Origin: RU20A sp042610495
Lineage (GTDB): Bacteria; Pseudomonadota; Alphaproteobacteria; Rhizobiales; Rhizobiaceae
Assembly (NCBI RefSeq): GCF_042610495.1
Contig: NZ_JBHGAP010000012.1
Location: 62,001 to 126,000 of the forward strand
Reading direction: 5' to 3'
DNA length: 64,000 nucleotides
The translations under genes were made by a program, and so were the position numbers. The notes under the pieces are model-generated. The model searched no databases. It saw nothing but the letters and a program-made list of their open reading frames with translations, and had not been told where the DNA came from. Positions 34,553 to 43,048 of the stretch are shown piece by piece; the stretch's first letter is position 1; the number at the start of each line of letters is the position of its first letter.

Positions 34553-35320
34553 ATGAATGCAGCCGAACAGCGCATCGTCATCGTCACCGGAGCCGGCATC
34601 GGCATCGGTGCCGCGACCGCTAAAGCCTTCGCGGCAGCCGGCGACCATGTCGTCGTCACCGATGTTCTCGAGGCGGAAGGCGCTGCCATCGCGGCGGCGA
34701 TTGTGGAGGCCGGCGGCTCGGCCGAGTTCCAGCCCTACGACGTGCGCTCGACCGAAACGACCGAACGCCTCGTCGCCGACATCCTCTCCCGTCACGGCAG
34801 GATCGACGTGATCGTTGCCAATGCCGGCATCGCGCATCGCACAAAGCTCGCCGACCTCACCGACGAGAAGTGGGACCTGACCTTCGACATCGACCTCAAG
34901 GGCATCTTCCGCTTGGCGCGCGCTGCGGCACCCTCCATGCGGGCTCGCAAGAGTGGGTCGATCATCGCGCTCTCCTCCATCATGGGCGTCGCCTATGGCT
35001 GGGACGAGCATGTGCATTATTCGGCCGCCAAGTCCGGCGTCGTGGGCCTCGTGCGCGGCCTTGCCGTGGAACTTGCGGCAGACGGCGTGCGCGTCAACGG
35101 CGTCGCGCCCGGCTACATCCGCACCGCGCAGCTCCTGTCGGAGGAAAACTCGCTGGGGCCGGAGGGCGCCGAAAAGGCCGCCGCCTTCATCCCCATGGGG
35201 CGTCTCGGCACGCCCGAAGACATCGCGGATGTCATCGCATTTCTGGCGTCGACCGGCGCGAGATACATGACCGGCCAGGTGCTGGTCGTGGACGGGGGCC
35301 TGCTCGTGGGCCGCTACTGA
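34553..35320 (+). CDS. SDR family NAD(P)-dependent oxidoreductase
   Basis: A 255-residue short-chain dehydrogenase with a TGAGIGIG cofactor loop (12-19), VANAG in place of NNAG, Ser in IALSSIMG and YSAAK; the C-terminus has LVVDGGLL. AAGG lies 9 nt before the ATG at 34553; an in-frame ATG at 34544 would place the ribosome site too close. It is the second SDR in the cluster and lies 15 bp after the first. Confidence 0.84.
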   Translation: MNAAEQRIVIVTGAGIGIGAATAKAFAAAGDHVVVTDVLEAEGAAIAAAIVEAGGSAEFQPYDVRSTETTERLVADILSRHGRIDVIVANAGIAHRTKLADLTDEKWDLTFDIDLKGIFRLARAAAPSMRARKSGSIIALSSIMGVAYGWDEHVHYSAAKSGVVGLVRGLAVELAADGVRVNGVAPGYIRTAQLLSEENSLGPEGAEKAAAFIPMGRLGTPEDIADVIAFLASTGARYMTGQVLVVDGGLLVGRY

Positions 35321-35429
35321 ACACGATATCCGCCGCGGCGCTGGGGCTCGCGACGGCATGCATGACGAAGAATGGAGCTGGGGCGCCGCCTTGAGCTTCG
35401 GGGAACCACAAAGAAACGGAGAGAAGATC

Positions 35430-36662
35430 ATGTCGACTTTCGAAATCAATCGCCGCTCGCTGCTGAAGCGTTCGGCGGGCGTCATGGCGCTGGCCATGGG
35501 CGCCGGCACGCCGTTCCTGTCCTCGCGCAAGGCCTATGCGCAGGCGGCCGACCTTGCGGCGCAGCAGCTGCGCACCATCGGCCTTTCGGTCACCGTGCAG
35601 GAACGCATTCTCGAGCAGTTCAAGAAGGCCTCCGGTGTCGGCACCACCTCCGGCACGGCCGCGACCTTCCCGGATGCGCAGACCAAGATCCTGTCGGGCT
35701 CCAAGGATTATGACTGCTGGGAAATCATCGCCGAGCGCCTGCCCTCCATCGTCATGACCAACAATGTCGAGACGATCCCGGCGGCGTCGCTGAAGAACTG
35801 GGCTAATATCCGCGAGACCTTCACGACGCCCTCCGACAAGTGGGACGCCAAGGCGCAGATCACCGGGCAGATCTGGGCGGACGAGGCCAAGACCATGCTG
35901 AACATGGTGCCGGCCGTCTATAACTACGATTCCATCGGCTACAATCCGGATGTCGTGACCGCCGAGGAAGCCAACACCTGGGCCGCGATCTTCGATCCCA
36001 AGTGGAAGGGCAAGTCGGGTCTCAACACCGACCCGCTGATCGCCTTCGGCCAGGCCATCATGGCGATGAATTCGCTCGGCCTTTCCAACGTCGCCAACCC
36101 CGGCAACCCGACGGCTGCCGAAATCGACGAGGCCGCCGCATTCCTCATCTCCAAGAAGAAGGAAGGCCAGTTCCGCGCGCTTTGGGGCGATTTCGGCGAA
36201 CTCGTTAACCTCATGGCCTCCGGCGAAATGGTGGTCTGCGATGCCTGGCAGCCGGCGGTCATGGCCGTCAAGGCACAGGGCAAGCCCTGCAAGTACGCCG
36301 TTCCGAAGGAAGGCTATCGCGGCTGGGCCATCGGCCCGGCGATGATCGCCGGCACCGCCAACAAGGATGCCGTCATCGCCTATGCCGACTACTGGCTGTC
36401 GGGCGAGCCGGGCATCACGGTTTCCGAGCAGGGCTACTACTCGCCCTCGACCAATATCAAGAACGTCATGGCGCCCGAGAAGTACGCCTTCTGGTACGAG
36501 GGCAAGCCCTGGGTCGGCGCAGAGGAGCGCGGCATCAAGGAAGGCGACCTGCGCGATGGCGGCTCGCTGGAGGAGCGCGCCAAGAACGTCGCCTACTGGC
36601 ACCAGTGGCCGGATGAATACGACCACCTCATCCAGAAGTGGGACGAATTCCTGAACGCCTGA
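35430..36662 (+). CDS. Spermidine/putrescine-type ABC transporter substrate-binding protein, Tat signal
   Basis: A 410-residue PotD-like binding protein. The N-terminus has a twin-arginine motif, INRRSLLKRSAG (residues 6-17), and a hydrophobic stretch up to an AYAQA cleavage region, so export by Tat is likely. The C-terminal part (QGYYSPSTN, YAFWYEGKPW, AKNVAYWHQWPDEYDHL) is clearly shared with the signal-less paralogue at 40246. The start at 35430 has GGAGAGAAG upstream. A strong hairpin follows the stop. Confidence 0.86.
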   Translation: MSTFEINRRSLLKRSAGVMALAMGAGTPFLSSRKAYAQAADLAAQQLRTIGLSVTVQERILEQFKKASGVGTTSGTAATFPDAQTKILSGSKDYDCWEIIAERLPSIVMTNNVETIPAASLKNWANIRETFTTPSDKWDAKAQITGQIWADEAKTMLNMVPAVYNYDSIGYNPDVVTAEEANTWAAIFDPKWKGKSGLNTDPLIAFGQAIMAMNSLGLSNVANPGNPTAAEIDEAAAFLISKKKEGQFRALWGDFGELVNLMASGEMVVCDAWQPAVMAVKAQGKPCKYAVPKEGYRGWAIGPAMIAGTANKDAVIAYADYWLSGEPGITVSEQGYYSPSTNIKNVMAPEKYAFWYEGKPWVGAEERGIKEGDLRDGGSLEERAKNVAYWHQWPDEYDHLIQKWDEFLNA

Positions 36663-36671
36663 TCGTGACCC

Positions 36672-36700
36672 GTCCGGGCTGCGCCTGACGCGGCCCGGAC
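36672..36700 (+). other. Intercistronic hairpin after binding-protein gene
   Basis: GTCCGGGC (36672-36679) and GCCCGGAC (36693-36700) form a perfect 8-bp stem with a 13-nt loop, 9 nt after the binding-protein stop. No T tract follows, so a role in mRNA stability is favoured. Confidence 0.5.
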
Positions 36701-36727
36701 ATCCACACCGCCTGGAGACGTGCTTCC

Positions 36728-37846
36728 ATGACTTACGACCTCGAACTGATCAATGTCGGCAAGGTCTACGACAACGGCGCCACCGCCGTCAGCAATTTCG
36801 ACCTTGCCGTCAACAAGGGCGAGTTCATCGCTTTCCTTGGGCCCTCGGGCTGCGGCAAGACGACGACCCTTCGCATGATCGCCGGCTTCGAGAGCATCAC
36901 CTCCGGCGACATGATGATCAAGGGCATCCGGATGAACGACATCCGCCCGGAGCACCGTCCGACCTCGACCATCTTCCAGAACTACGCCCTCTTTCCGCAC
37001 ATGACGGTGCGCCGCAATGTCGGCTACGGCCTTGACGTGAAGGGCATGCCCAAGGCCGAGCGCGATGCCAAGGTCGACCGGATCATCGCCACCCTCGGCC
37101 TCGAGGACATTGCCGAGCGCAAGCCCGAAAAGCTCTCCGGCGGCCAGCGCCAGCGCATTGCGCTTGCCCGCGGCCTCGTCGTGGAACCCGATATCCTGCT
37201 GCTCGACGAGCCGCTCGGCGCGCTCGACGCCAATCTGCGCAAGGCGATCCAGAACGAGCTGAAGCTGTTGCAGAAGACGCTCGGCGTCACCTTCATCTTC
37301 GTCACCCACGCCCAGTCGGAGGCACTCGCCCTGTCCGACCGGATCGTGGTGATGAACCAGGGCCGCGTCGAGCAGATCAGCCCGCCGCACCAGCTCTACA
37401 CCCGGCCGGACACGCCCTTCGTGGCGCAGTTCATCGGCCGCAACACGATCTTTTCCGGTGCGGTCGAGGCCGCCGCCGCCGATGTCGCGCGGGTCTCGAC
37501 GCCCGTCGGCCTGTTGTCCGGCCAGTGGAACGGCCGCCATGGCGCGGGTGTCCGGGGCGGCAAGGTCAATCTCGTCGTGCCTGCGGAAGCGATCGAAGTG
37601 CATGGCGCAGGCGCCGGCACACGCGAGGAGATCGGCCGCAGATATGACGGCAACCTCATCGATGCGACGCTGACCGGCTTCGAGGTGGTCGGCCATGTCT
37701 CGCATCTGCGGGCCGCGCTCAAGGATGGCCGGCAGGTCTCGCTCGAGGCGCATGTCGACAAATACCAGCCCGGCCGTTTCGCCGTCGGGTCCAACATCAT
37801 GCTGTCGTGGAACCCGTCGGAAGCGACGGTCATCCCGGCCGCCTGA
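36728..37846 (+). CDS. Second spermidine/putrescine-type ABC transporter ATP-binding protein (PotA type)
   Basis: A 372-residue ATPase with Walker A GPSGCGKTT, Q-loop FQNYALFPH, signature LSGGQRQR, Walker B ILLLDEPLGALDAN and H-loop FVTHAQSEAL, then a TOBE_2 domain. Its H-loop His is intact, unlike the ATPase at 30882, so it may be the main motor, or the two may form a heterodimer on the same permease pair. TGGAGACG lies before the ATG. Confidence 0.86.
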   Translation: MTYDLELINVGKVYDNGATAVSNFDLAVNKGEFIAFLGPSGCGKTTTLRMIAGFESITSGDMMIKGIRMNDIRPEHRPTSTIFQNYALFPHMTVRRNVGYGLDVKGMPKAERDAKVDRIIATLGLEDIAERKPEKLSGGQRQRIALARGLVVEPDILLLDEPLGALDANLRKAIQNELKLLQKTLGVTFIFVTHAQSEALALSDRIVVMNQGRVEQISPPHQLYTRPDTPFVAQFIGRNTIFSGAVEAAAADVARVSTPVGLLSGQWNGRHGAGVRGGKVNLVVPAEAIEVHGAGAGTREEIGRRYDGNLIDATLTGFEVVGHVSHLRAALKDGRQVSLEAHVDKYQPGRFAVGSNIMLSWNPSEATVIPAA

Positions 37847-37876
37847 CCATTCTTTTTAAAAACGGAGGCTTACACC

Positions 37877-38755
37877 ATGGCTAAGGAAATCTTCTGCAGT
37901 TTCGGCATCGATGTCGATGCCGTCGCCGGCTGGCTCGGCTCCTATGGCGGCGAAGATTCGCCCGACGACATCTCGCGCGGCTTGTTTGCCGGTGAAGTCG
38001 GCAGCCCGCGCCTCCTGAAGCTCTTCGAACGCTTCGGCATCAAGACGACCTGGTTCATCCCCGGCCACTCGATCGAGACCTTCCCGGAGCAGATGCAGGC
38101 GGTGGCCGATGCCGGCCACGAGATCGGCATTCACGGCTACACCCATGAAAACCCGATCGCCATGACGCGCGAGCAGGAAACCGAAGTCCTCGACAAGTGC
38201 ATCGACCTCGTCACCAAGCTCTCGGGCAAGCGCCCGACCGGCTATGTGGCGCCGTGGTGGGAATTCTCCAACGTCACCAACGAACTGCTGCTCGAACGCG
38301 GCATCAAGTACGACCACTCGCTGATGCACAACGATTTCACGCCCTACCGCGTGCGCGTCGGCGACAGCTGGACCAAGATCGACTATTCCAAGAAGCCGTC
38401 GGACTGGATGGTGCCCTTGAAGCGGGGGACGGAAACCGACCTCATCGAAATCCCGGCCTCCTGGTATCTCGACGACCTGCCGCCGATGATGTTCATCAAG
38501 AAGGCGCCGAACAGCCACGGCTTCGTCAACCCGCGCGACATCGAGCAGATGTGGCGCGACCAGTTCGACTGGGTCTATCGCGAAATGGACTATGCCGTCT
38601 TCCCGATCACCATCCATCCGGATGTCGCCGGCCGTCCGCAGGTTCTGATGATGCTCGAACGCCTCTATGCCTATATGATCAAGCATCCGGGCGTGAAGTT
38701 CGTGACGATGAACGAGATCGCCGACGACTTCAACGCGCGCTTCCCGCGCAAGTAG
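37877..38755 (+). CDS. Polysaccharide-deacetylase-fold hydrolase, possible cyclic imide hydrolase (imidase)
   Basis: A 292-residue protein of the NodB/polysaccharide deacetylase superfamily, without signal peptide. Metal-binding elements are visible: FGIDVDAVAGW (Asp12, Asp14) and HGYTH (His86, His90), plus a late ITIHPDVAGRPQ. The opening GSYGGEDSPDDISRG and the cytoplasmic location match what I remember of bacterial cyclic imide hydrolases (imidases) and allantoinase-like PuuE better than cell-wall deacetylases. The CobW metallochaperone and amidase downstream fit an imide to half-amide to diacid route. The fold call is firm; the imidase call is inference. GGAGG precedes the ATG. Confidence 0.75.
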   Translation: MAKEIFCSFGIDVDAVAGWLGSYGGEDSPDDISRGLFAGEVGSPRLLKLFERFGIKTTWFIPGHSIETFPEQMQAVADAGHEIGIHGYTHENPIAMTREQETEVLDKCIDLVTKLSGKRPTGYVAPWWEFSNVTNELLLERGIKYDHSLMHNDFTPYRVRVGDSWTKIDYSKKPSDWMVPLKRGTETDLIEIPASWYLDDLPPMMFIKKAPNSHGFVNPRDIEQMWRDQFDWVYREMDYAVFPITIHPDVAGRPQVLMMLERLYAYMIKHPGVKFVTMNEIADDFNARFPRK

Positions 38756-38766
38756 CCCCTGACGAC

Positions 38767-38795
38767 CCGGGCGGCGGGAAAGGCCTGCCGCCCGG
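38767..38795 (+). other. Strong hairpin downstream of imidase-like gene
   Basis: CCGGGCGGC (38767-38775) and GCCGCCCGG (38787-38795) make a perfect 9-bp GC stem with an 11-nt loop, 11 nt after the stop codon. No T run follows. It could reduce expression of the downstream CobW genes relative to the upstream genes. Confidence 0.5.
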
Positions 38796-38824
38796 ATAGA
38801 GCCCATGAAAGGCGTGATCCGACG

Positions 38825-39157
38825 ATGTGTTCCCTCTGCGGCATTCTGGGCGGCAACGAGCATTGGGCCGATGCGGTGGCGCGGCCGGGCGTCTTCACGC
38901 GCAACCACGAGCGCGTCGATCGCCGCCGCGAACGTGCGCGCCGGGTCAACGCCGCCAATACCATCCTCTCCGCCTTTGCCCTTCAACTGACCGACTGGCA
39001 AGGCGCCTCGTTCCTGCTCTCCTCGCGCACCGGCAAGACGGAGGTCGTCGAGGATCTCGGCCACCTCTGGCCGGCGGCGGAAGCCATGATCGGACGCGGC
39101 TGCGATCCGCTCGACGAGGCGATCATTTCGCGCATGGAGCGCCACCGGCATGGCTGA
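38825..39157 (+). CDS. Small conserved CSLCG-motif protein
   Basis: A 110-residue protein of unknown function. It starts MCSLCGILGGNEHW, giving a CxxC pair and a nearby His that could bind a metal, followed by an Arg-rich helix (NHERVDRRRERARRVNAAN). The gene overlaps the CobW GTPase gene by 8 nt, which suggests that the two products work together, for example as metal acceptor and chaperone. No domain is recognised; the metal idea is inference. Confidence 0.65.
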   Translation: MCSLCGILGGNEHWADAVARPGVFTRNHERVDRRRERARRVNAANTILSAFALQLTDWQGASFLLSSRTGKTEVVEDLGHLWPAAEAMIGRGCDPLDEAIISRMERHRHG

Positions 39158-40190
39158 CGCCCGCGATATTCCCGATTTCACCCCGGTCAATCTGCTGACG
39201 GGCTTTCTCGGCTCCGGCAAGACGACGCTTCTGTCGCGCCTCTTGAAGGATCCGGCGCTCAGCGACGCTGCCGTCCTCATCAACGAATTCGGCGAGGCGG
39301 GCCTCGATCACCACCTCGTCGAGCAGCTGGATACGGACATGGTGCTGCTGCAATCCGGCTGCCTGTGCTGCACCGTGCGCGGCGAACTGGCCGAGGCGAT
39401 CCGCGACCTGCATGCCCGCCGGGAGCGGGGAGAGATCCCGCCCTTCCGGCGGATCGTCGTGGAAAGCACCGGCCTTGCCGATCCCTTCCCTGTGCTCTCC
39501 ACCATCAAGGCCGATCCCGTGCTGCGCCATCATTTCCGCCCCGGCAATGTGGTGACGACGGTTGATGCGGTGAACGGGCTTCGCCAGCTCGATACCTATG
39601 TGGAATCCAACCGGCAGGCCGCCATCGCCGACCGCATCGTCATTACCAAGCGGGACCTGTGCGCCGATGATGCGCTGGACGCGCTGACTGCGCGTCTTTC
39701 GGCGCTGAACCCCGACGCTCCGGTCTTCGATGCGACGGATGCCGATCTCGATCTCGCCGGTCTGGTGATGGATGAGGCCGTGCCGCGCGTGGCGCTTCTC
39801 CAGTCGCCCTCCGGCTTCTATTGCGATGCGCCGCTGCAACTGGTCGATGCCGACGGCGGCGGCCATAGCGCCGACTTCCGCTCCATCGTGATCAGCGTCG
39901 ACCAGCCTGTTGACTGGACGGCCTTTGGTCTCTGGATGACCATGCTGCTCAACCGGCATGGTGACCGGGTCATCCGCGTCAAGGGCATCCTCAACATCGA
40001 GGGCGAGGAGCGGCCCGTAGCGATCCACGGCGTGCAGCATCTCGTGCACACGCCGGTCCACATGCAGGCCTGGCCGGACGAGGACCGCCGCTCGCGCATC
40101 GTCTTTATCGTTGACGGGCTCGACGGCAATCTGTTGAAACGCTCCTTCGAGGCTTTCGCCATGGTTCCCCGGATGAGCGCCGTCGCGTGA
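39150..40190 (+). CDS. CobW/COG0523-family GTP-binding metallochaperone
   Basis: A 346-residue G3E GTPase. Walker A GFLGSGKTT lies at residues 18-26, the NEFGEAGLD switch follows, the metal-binding motif is GCLCC (Cys71, 73, 74), the ESTGLADP Walker B/switch segment is present, and TKRDL stands for the NKxD base motif. A CobW_C domain covers about 240-340. Such proteins insert zinc or cobalt into target enzymes. The nearest candidate client is the metal-dependent imidase-like protein at 37877. Confidence 0.86.
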   Translation: MADARDIPDFTPVNLLTGFLGSGKTTLLSRLLKDPALSDAAVLINEFGEAGLDHHLVEQLDTDMVLLQSGCLCCTVRGELAEAIRDLHARRERGEIPPFRRIVVESTGLADPFPVLSTIKADPVLRHHFRPGNVVTTVDAVNGLRQLDTYVESNRQAAIADRIVITKRDLCADDALDALTARLSALNPDAPVFDATDADLDLAGLVMDEAVPRVALLQSPSGFYCDAPLQLVDADGGGHSADFRSIVISVDQPVDWTAFGLWMTMLLNRHGDRVIRVKGILNIEGEERPVAIHGVQHLVHTPVHMQAWPDEDRRSRIVFIVDGLDGNLLKRSFEAFAMVPRMSAVA

Positions 40191-40245
40191 GAGTCCGGCC
40201 GGCGACAGGACCTTGCAACCGCCACGACGATGGTCACCCCGCGCG

Positions 40246-41463
40246 ATGAACAAGCATGCCCGCCCCGATCTTGCCGCTCCGGCCCTGAACACCAGGGGAC
40301 GACCGACGCTGCGCGTGCTCGGAACCGCCATCTCGCTGCTCGAAGAACTGCGCATGCGGGCCGAAGCCGATCTCGGCATTACCGTCATTTTCGACAACAA
40401 CGACTTCCTGACCACCCAGCACAAGGCAGCGCAGGAGCCGGCGACCTACGACATCTACGACCAGTGCTTCCACAATCTCGACATCGTCTGGTACTGGCGC
40501 GCTGTGCAGCCGATCGACCTGAAGCGCATCACGCTCTGGAACGAGGTGAACGAGCTGACGAAGCTCGGCCATATCGGCCCCAACCCAAGGCTGGGTCAGG
40601 GCGACGTGCCCGTGAAGAAGCTCTTCGTGCAGCCAAATCTCGCGCTCGGCGACCAGCCGACCGGGCTGATCTCCATGCTGCCGACGACGCACAATTTCGA
40701 CAGCTTCGCCTATCGCACCGATGCGGTGACCAACGGCGCGCAAACCGCGAGCTGGGCCGCCCTTCTCGATGACAGATGGGCGGGCCGGGCTGCGCTGGTG
40801 GACGAACCCGCCATCGGCATTTTCGACGCGGCGCTGGCTGCGCGCGCCGCCGGGCTGATGACGTTTCGCAACATCGGCAACATGACGGTGGACGAGATCG
40901 ACCGGCTGATCGAAATCCTCGAGGAGCGCAAGCGGGCCGGCTTCTTCCGCAGCTTCTGGCGCACGGCAGAAGATGCCGCACGTCTGATGGTGGATGGGCG
41001 GACCGATATCCAGAGCATGTGGTCCACGGGCATCAACATCCTCTCCGGCCAGGGCGTTCCGGTCGAACAGGCCGTGCCGGCGGAGGGTTACCGCGCCTGG
41101 CATGGCGGCTTGTGCCTCTCGCGCCATCTCGACGGGCGCATGCTCGATGTCGCCTATGACTATCTCAACTGGTGGATATCGGGCTGGCCGGGCGCCGTCG
41201 TCGCGCGCCAGGGCTATTACATCTCCACCCCCGAGCGTTCCCGCGCGTACCTTTCGGCTGAGGAGTGGGACTACTGGTATGGCGGCCTGCCGGCCCGCAC
41301 CGATCTGCCGGGGCCGGATGGCTCGATCCGCATCAAGAAGGGCTCGGTGCGTTCCGGCGGCTCCTACTGGCAGCGGGCCAACAACATCGCGGTCTGGAAC
41401 ACGACCATGGATGAACACAATTATCTCGTCCGCCGCTGGATGCAGCTGGTCGGGCGCAGCTGA
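40246..41463 (+). CDS. PotD-like substrate-binding protein lacking a signal peptide
   Basis: A 405-residue homologue of the binding protein at 35430, sharing for example QGYYISTPE, a WDYWYGGLP segment and NNIAVWNTTMDEHNYL near the C-terminus. The N-terminus is hydrophilic (MNKHARPDLAAPALN) with no Sec, Tat or lipoprotein signal, and the frame upstream to a TTG at 40213 adds none. It may therefore stay in the cytoplasm, perhaps as a ligand sensor or carrier for the amidase gene 11 bp downstream. An N-terminal truncation is the alternative. The start codon is uncertain because no strong ribosome site is visible. Confidence 0.75.
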   Translation: MNKHARPDLAAPALNTRGRPTLRVLGTAISLLEELRMRAEADLGITVIFDNNDFLTTQHKAAQEPATYDIYDQCFHNLDIVWYWRAVQPIDLKRITLWNEVNELTKLGHIGPNPRLGQGDVPVKKLFVQPNLALGDQPTGLISMLPTTHNFDSFAYRTDAVTNGAQTASWAALLDDRWAGRAALVDEPAIGIFDAALAARAAGLMTFRNIGNMTVDEIDRLIEILEERKRAGFFRSFWRTAEDAARLMVDGRTDIQSMWSTGINILSGQGVPVEQAVPAEGYRAWHGGLCLSRHLDGRMLDVAYDYLNWWISGWPGAVVARQGYYISTPERSRAYLSAEEWDYWYGGLPARTDLPGPDGSIRIKKGSVRSGGSYWQRANNIAVWNTTMDEHNYLVRRWMQLVGRS

Positions 41464-41474
41464 AGGAGCCCCCC

Positions 41475-42833
41475 ATGTCCCTCGATATCCGCGGCCGTTC
41501 GGTCGCCTCGCTCTCGGTGCTGCTGCAATCCGGCACGCTCGACGCCGTGACACTCGCCGAAGAAACCTTTGCCGCGATCGAGGAGCATGGCGATCCCGCG
41601 ATCTTTACCGCGCTCACGCAGGAGCGCGCCTATCGCGAGGCGCAGGCGGCGTCGGAGCGGATCAAGGCCGGCCGCTCGCGTGGCCTGCTCGACGGCATTC
41701 CGATCGCCTGGAAGGATCTTTTCGACATGGAGGGGGCTGTGACGACGGCGGGCTCCGTCGTGCTTGCGGGTGATCCGCCAGCGGCCCGTGACGCCGATGT
41801 CGTCGCGGCCCTTTCCGCGGCCGGCATGGTGTCTATCGGCCGGCTCAACATGAGCGAATTCGCCTTCTCCGGCCTCGGCATCAACCCGCATTACGGCACG
41901 CCGAAGAACCCTCGCAGCACGGATGTTGACCGCCTGCCGGGTGGCTCGTCCTCGGGGTCCGGTGTCGCGGTGGCCGCAGGCCTCGTGCCGGTGGCGATCG
42001 GGACGGATACCGGCGGCTCGATCCGCATCCCCGCCGCCTTCAACGGCATCGTCGGCTACAAGGCGACCCGCGGCCGCTACAGCATGGCGGGTGTGTTTCC
42101 GCTGGCAACGAGCCTCGATTCGCTTGGACCGCTCTGCCGCACCGTCAAGGATGCCATCTGGATCGACGCCGCCATGCGCGGGCAGGCAGCGCCAGCGGTG
42201 ACTGCGGCCGCGCTTGGCGATCTCCGTTTCGTCATCCCGGAAACGGTCTTCTTCGACGGGGCGGAGCCGGAGGTCATTGCCGCCTTCGAGACCGCCGTCG
42301 TGACGCTGCAAAAGGCAGGCGCCACGGTCCGTCGTCAGGCCTTTCCGCAATTTTCCGCCCTGTTTGACCTGATGGCCGAGCGTGGCGCACTGGTGACGGC
42401 GGAAGCCTATGCCCTGCACGAGGCGCGGCTGACGGGCGATGCAGCTGCGCGCATGGACCGCCGCGTCGTGGCCCGGGCGCGGCTCGGCGCGAAGATCTCG
42501 ATGCCCGACTATATCGCGACGCTTTCCGCCCGCCGGCGCCTGACCGCCGAGGTCGAGCAGGCGCTTGCCCCCGGCGAACTGTTGCTGTCGCCGACGCTCC
42601 CGCATGTGGCGCCGCCCGTCGCCCCCTTGATCGACGATGATGACGCCTTTGTCGCGATGAATGCGAAGACGCTGCGCAACACGCTGATCGGCAACTTCTT
42701 CGACTGGTGCGGCGTCTCCCTGCCGATCGGCACAGGCGCTGCCGGCATGCCCGTCGGGCTCCTGCTGTCGGGTCTCGCCCAGAAGGATGAGGCGCTGCTG
42801 GCCGCCGCGCTGGCCGTCGAGGCTGCGCTTTAG
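41475..42833 (+). CDS. Amidase (amidase-signature family)
   Basis: A 452-residue amidase-signature enzyme. The Ser-Ser-Lys triad is visible: Lys80 in IPIAWKDLFD, the Gly/Ser-rich GGSSSGSG (156-163) supplying the cis-Ser, and the nucleophile Ser182 in TDTGGSIRIP. It hydrolyses an amide to acid and ammonia in the cytoplasm; in this cluster a half-amide made by the imidase-like protein is a plausible substrate. AAGGAG precedes the ATG by 7 nt. It is the last gene of the cluster before the LacI-controlled operon. Confidence 0.86.
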   Translation: MSLDIRGRSVASLSVLLQSGTLDAVTLAEETFAAIEEHGDPAIFTALTQERAYREAQAASERIKAGRSRGLLDGIPIAWKDLFDMEGAVTTAGSVVLAGDPPAARDADVVAALSAAGMVSIGRLNMSEFAFSGLGINPHYGTPKNPRSTDVDRLPGGSSSGSGVAVAAGLVPVAIGTDTGGSIRIPAAFNGIVGYKATRGRYSMAGVFPLATSLDSLGPLCRTVKDAIWIDAAMRGQAAPAVTAAALGDLRFVIPETVFFDGAEPEVIAAFETAVVTLQKAGATVRRQAFPQFSALFDLMAERGALVTAEAYALHEARLTGDAAARMDRRVVARARLGAKISMPDYIATLSARRRLTAEVEQALAPGELLLSPTLPHVAPPVAPLIDDDDAFVAMNAKTLRNTLIGNFFDWCGVSLPIGTGAAGMPVGLLLSGLAQKDEALLAAALAVEAAL

Positions 42834-42990
42834 CACGTCTGCATCCATGCGCAGACGCTCCGGCGTCGGTGGCGACTGCCCGCTCATCCACCGCTGGAGA
42901 GCGGCATTGGCCCCTCCCCCCCCCAATCGACCGCGCTGTTCCGCAGGTCTCGTCCCGGCCGCGCGCTCGGGATATGCGCGTGCGGGACGC

Positions 42991-43019
42991 TTGACATCGG
43001 TTCCCTGCGCTTCTATGGG
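42991..43019 (+). promoter_or_regulatory. Promoter of the LacI-type regulator gene
   Basis: Consensus -35 TTGACA at 42991-42996 and a weak -10 TATGGG at 43014-43019 with a 17-nt spacer. The -10 runs into the operator at 43017-43032. The predicted transcript start near 43026 leaves a usable leader for the GTG at 43049 but hardly any for the ATG at 43034. Confidence 0.5.
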
Positions 43020-43032
43020 TAAACGATAACCC
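43017..43032. promoter_or_regulatory. LacI-family operator, copy 1
   Basis: GGGTAAACGATAACCC is a near-palindrome with a central CG, as in LacI/GalR operators; six of eight half-site positions match. It overlaps the -10 region of the regulator promoter, so autorepression is likely. Its reverse complement matches copy 2 at 13 of 16 positions. Confidence 0.6.
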
Positions 43033-43048
43033 AATGGAGATCAGGGGC

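Noticed and set aside
41421..43034. A 537-codon minus-strand frame opposite the amidase
   Set aside because: The amidase triad is complete on the plus strand and the antisense product shows no recognisable domain.
43034..43048. ATG at 43034 as start of the LacI regulator
   Set aside because: It has no ribosome binding site and lies directly after the operator; the GTG at 43049 has GGAG at 8 nt.
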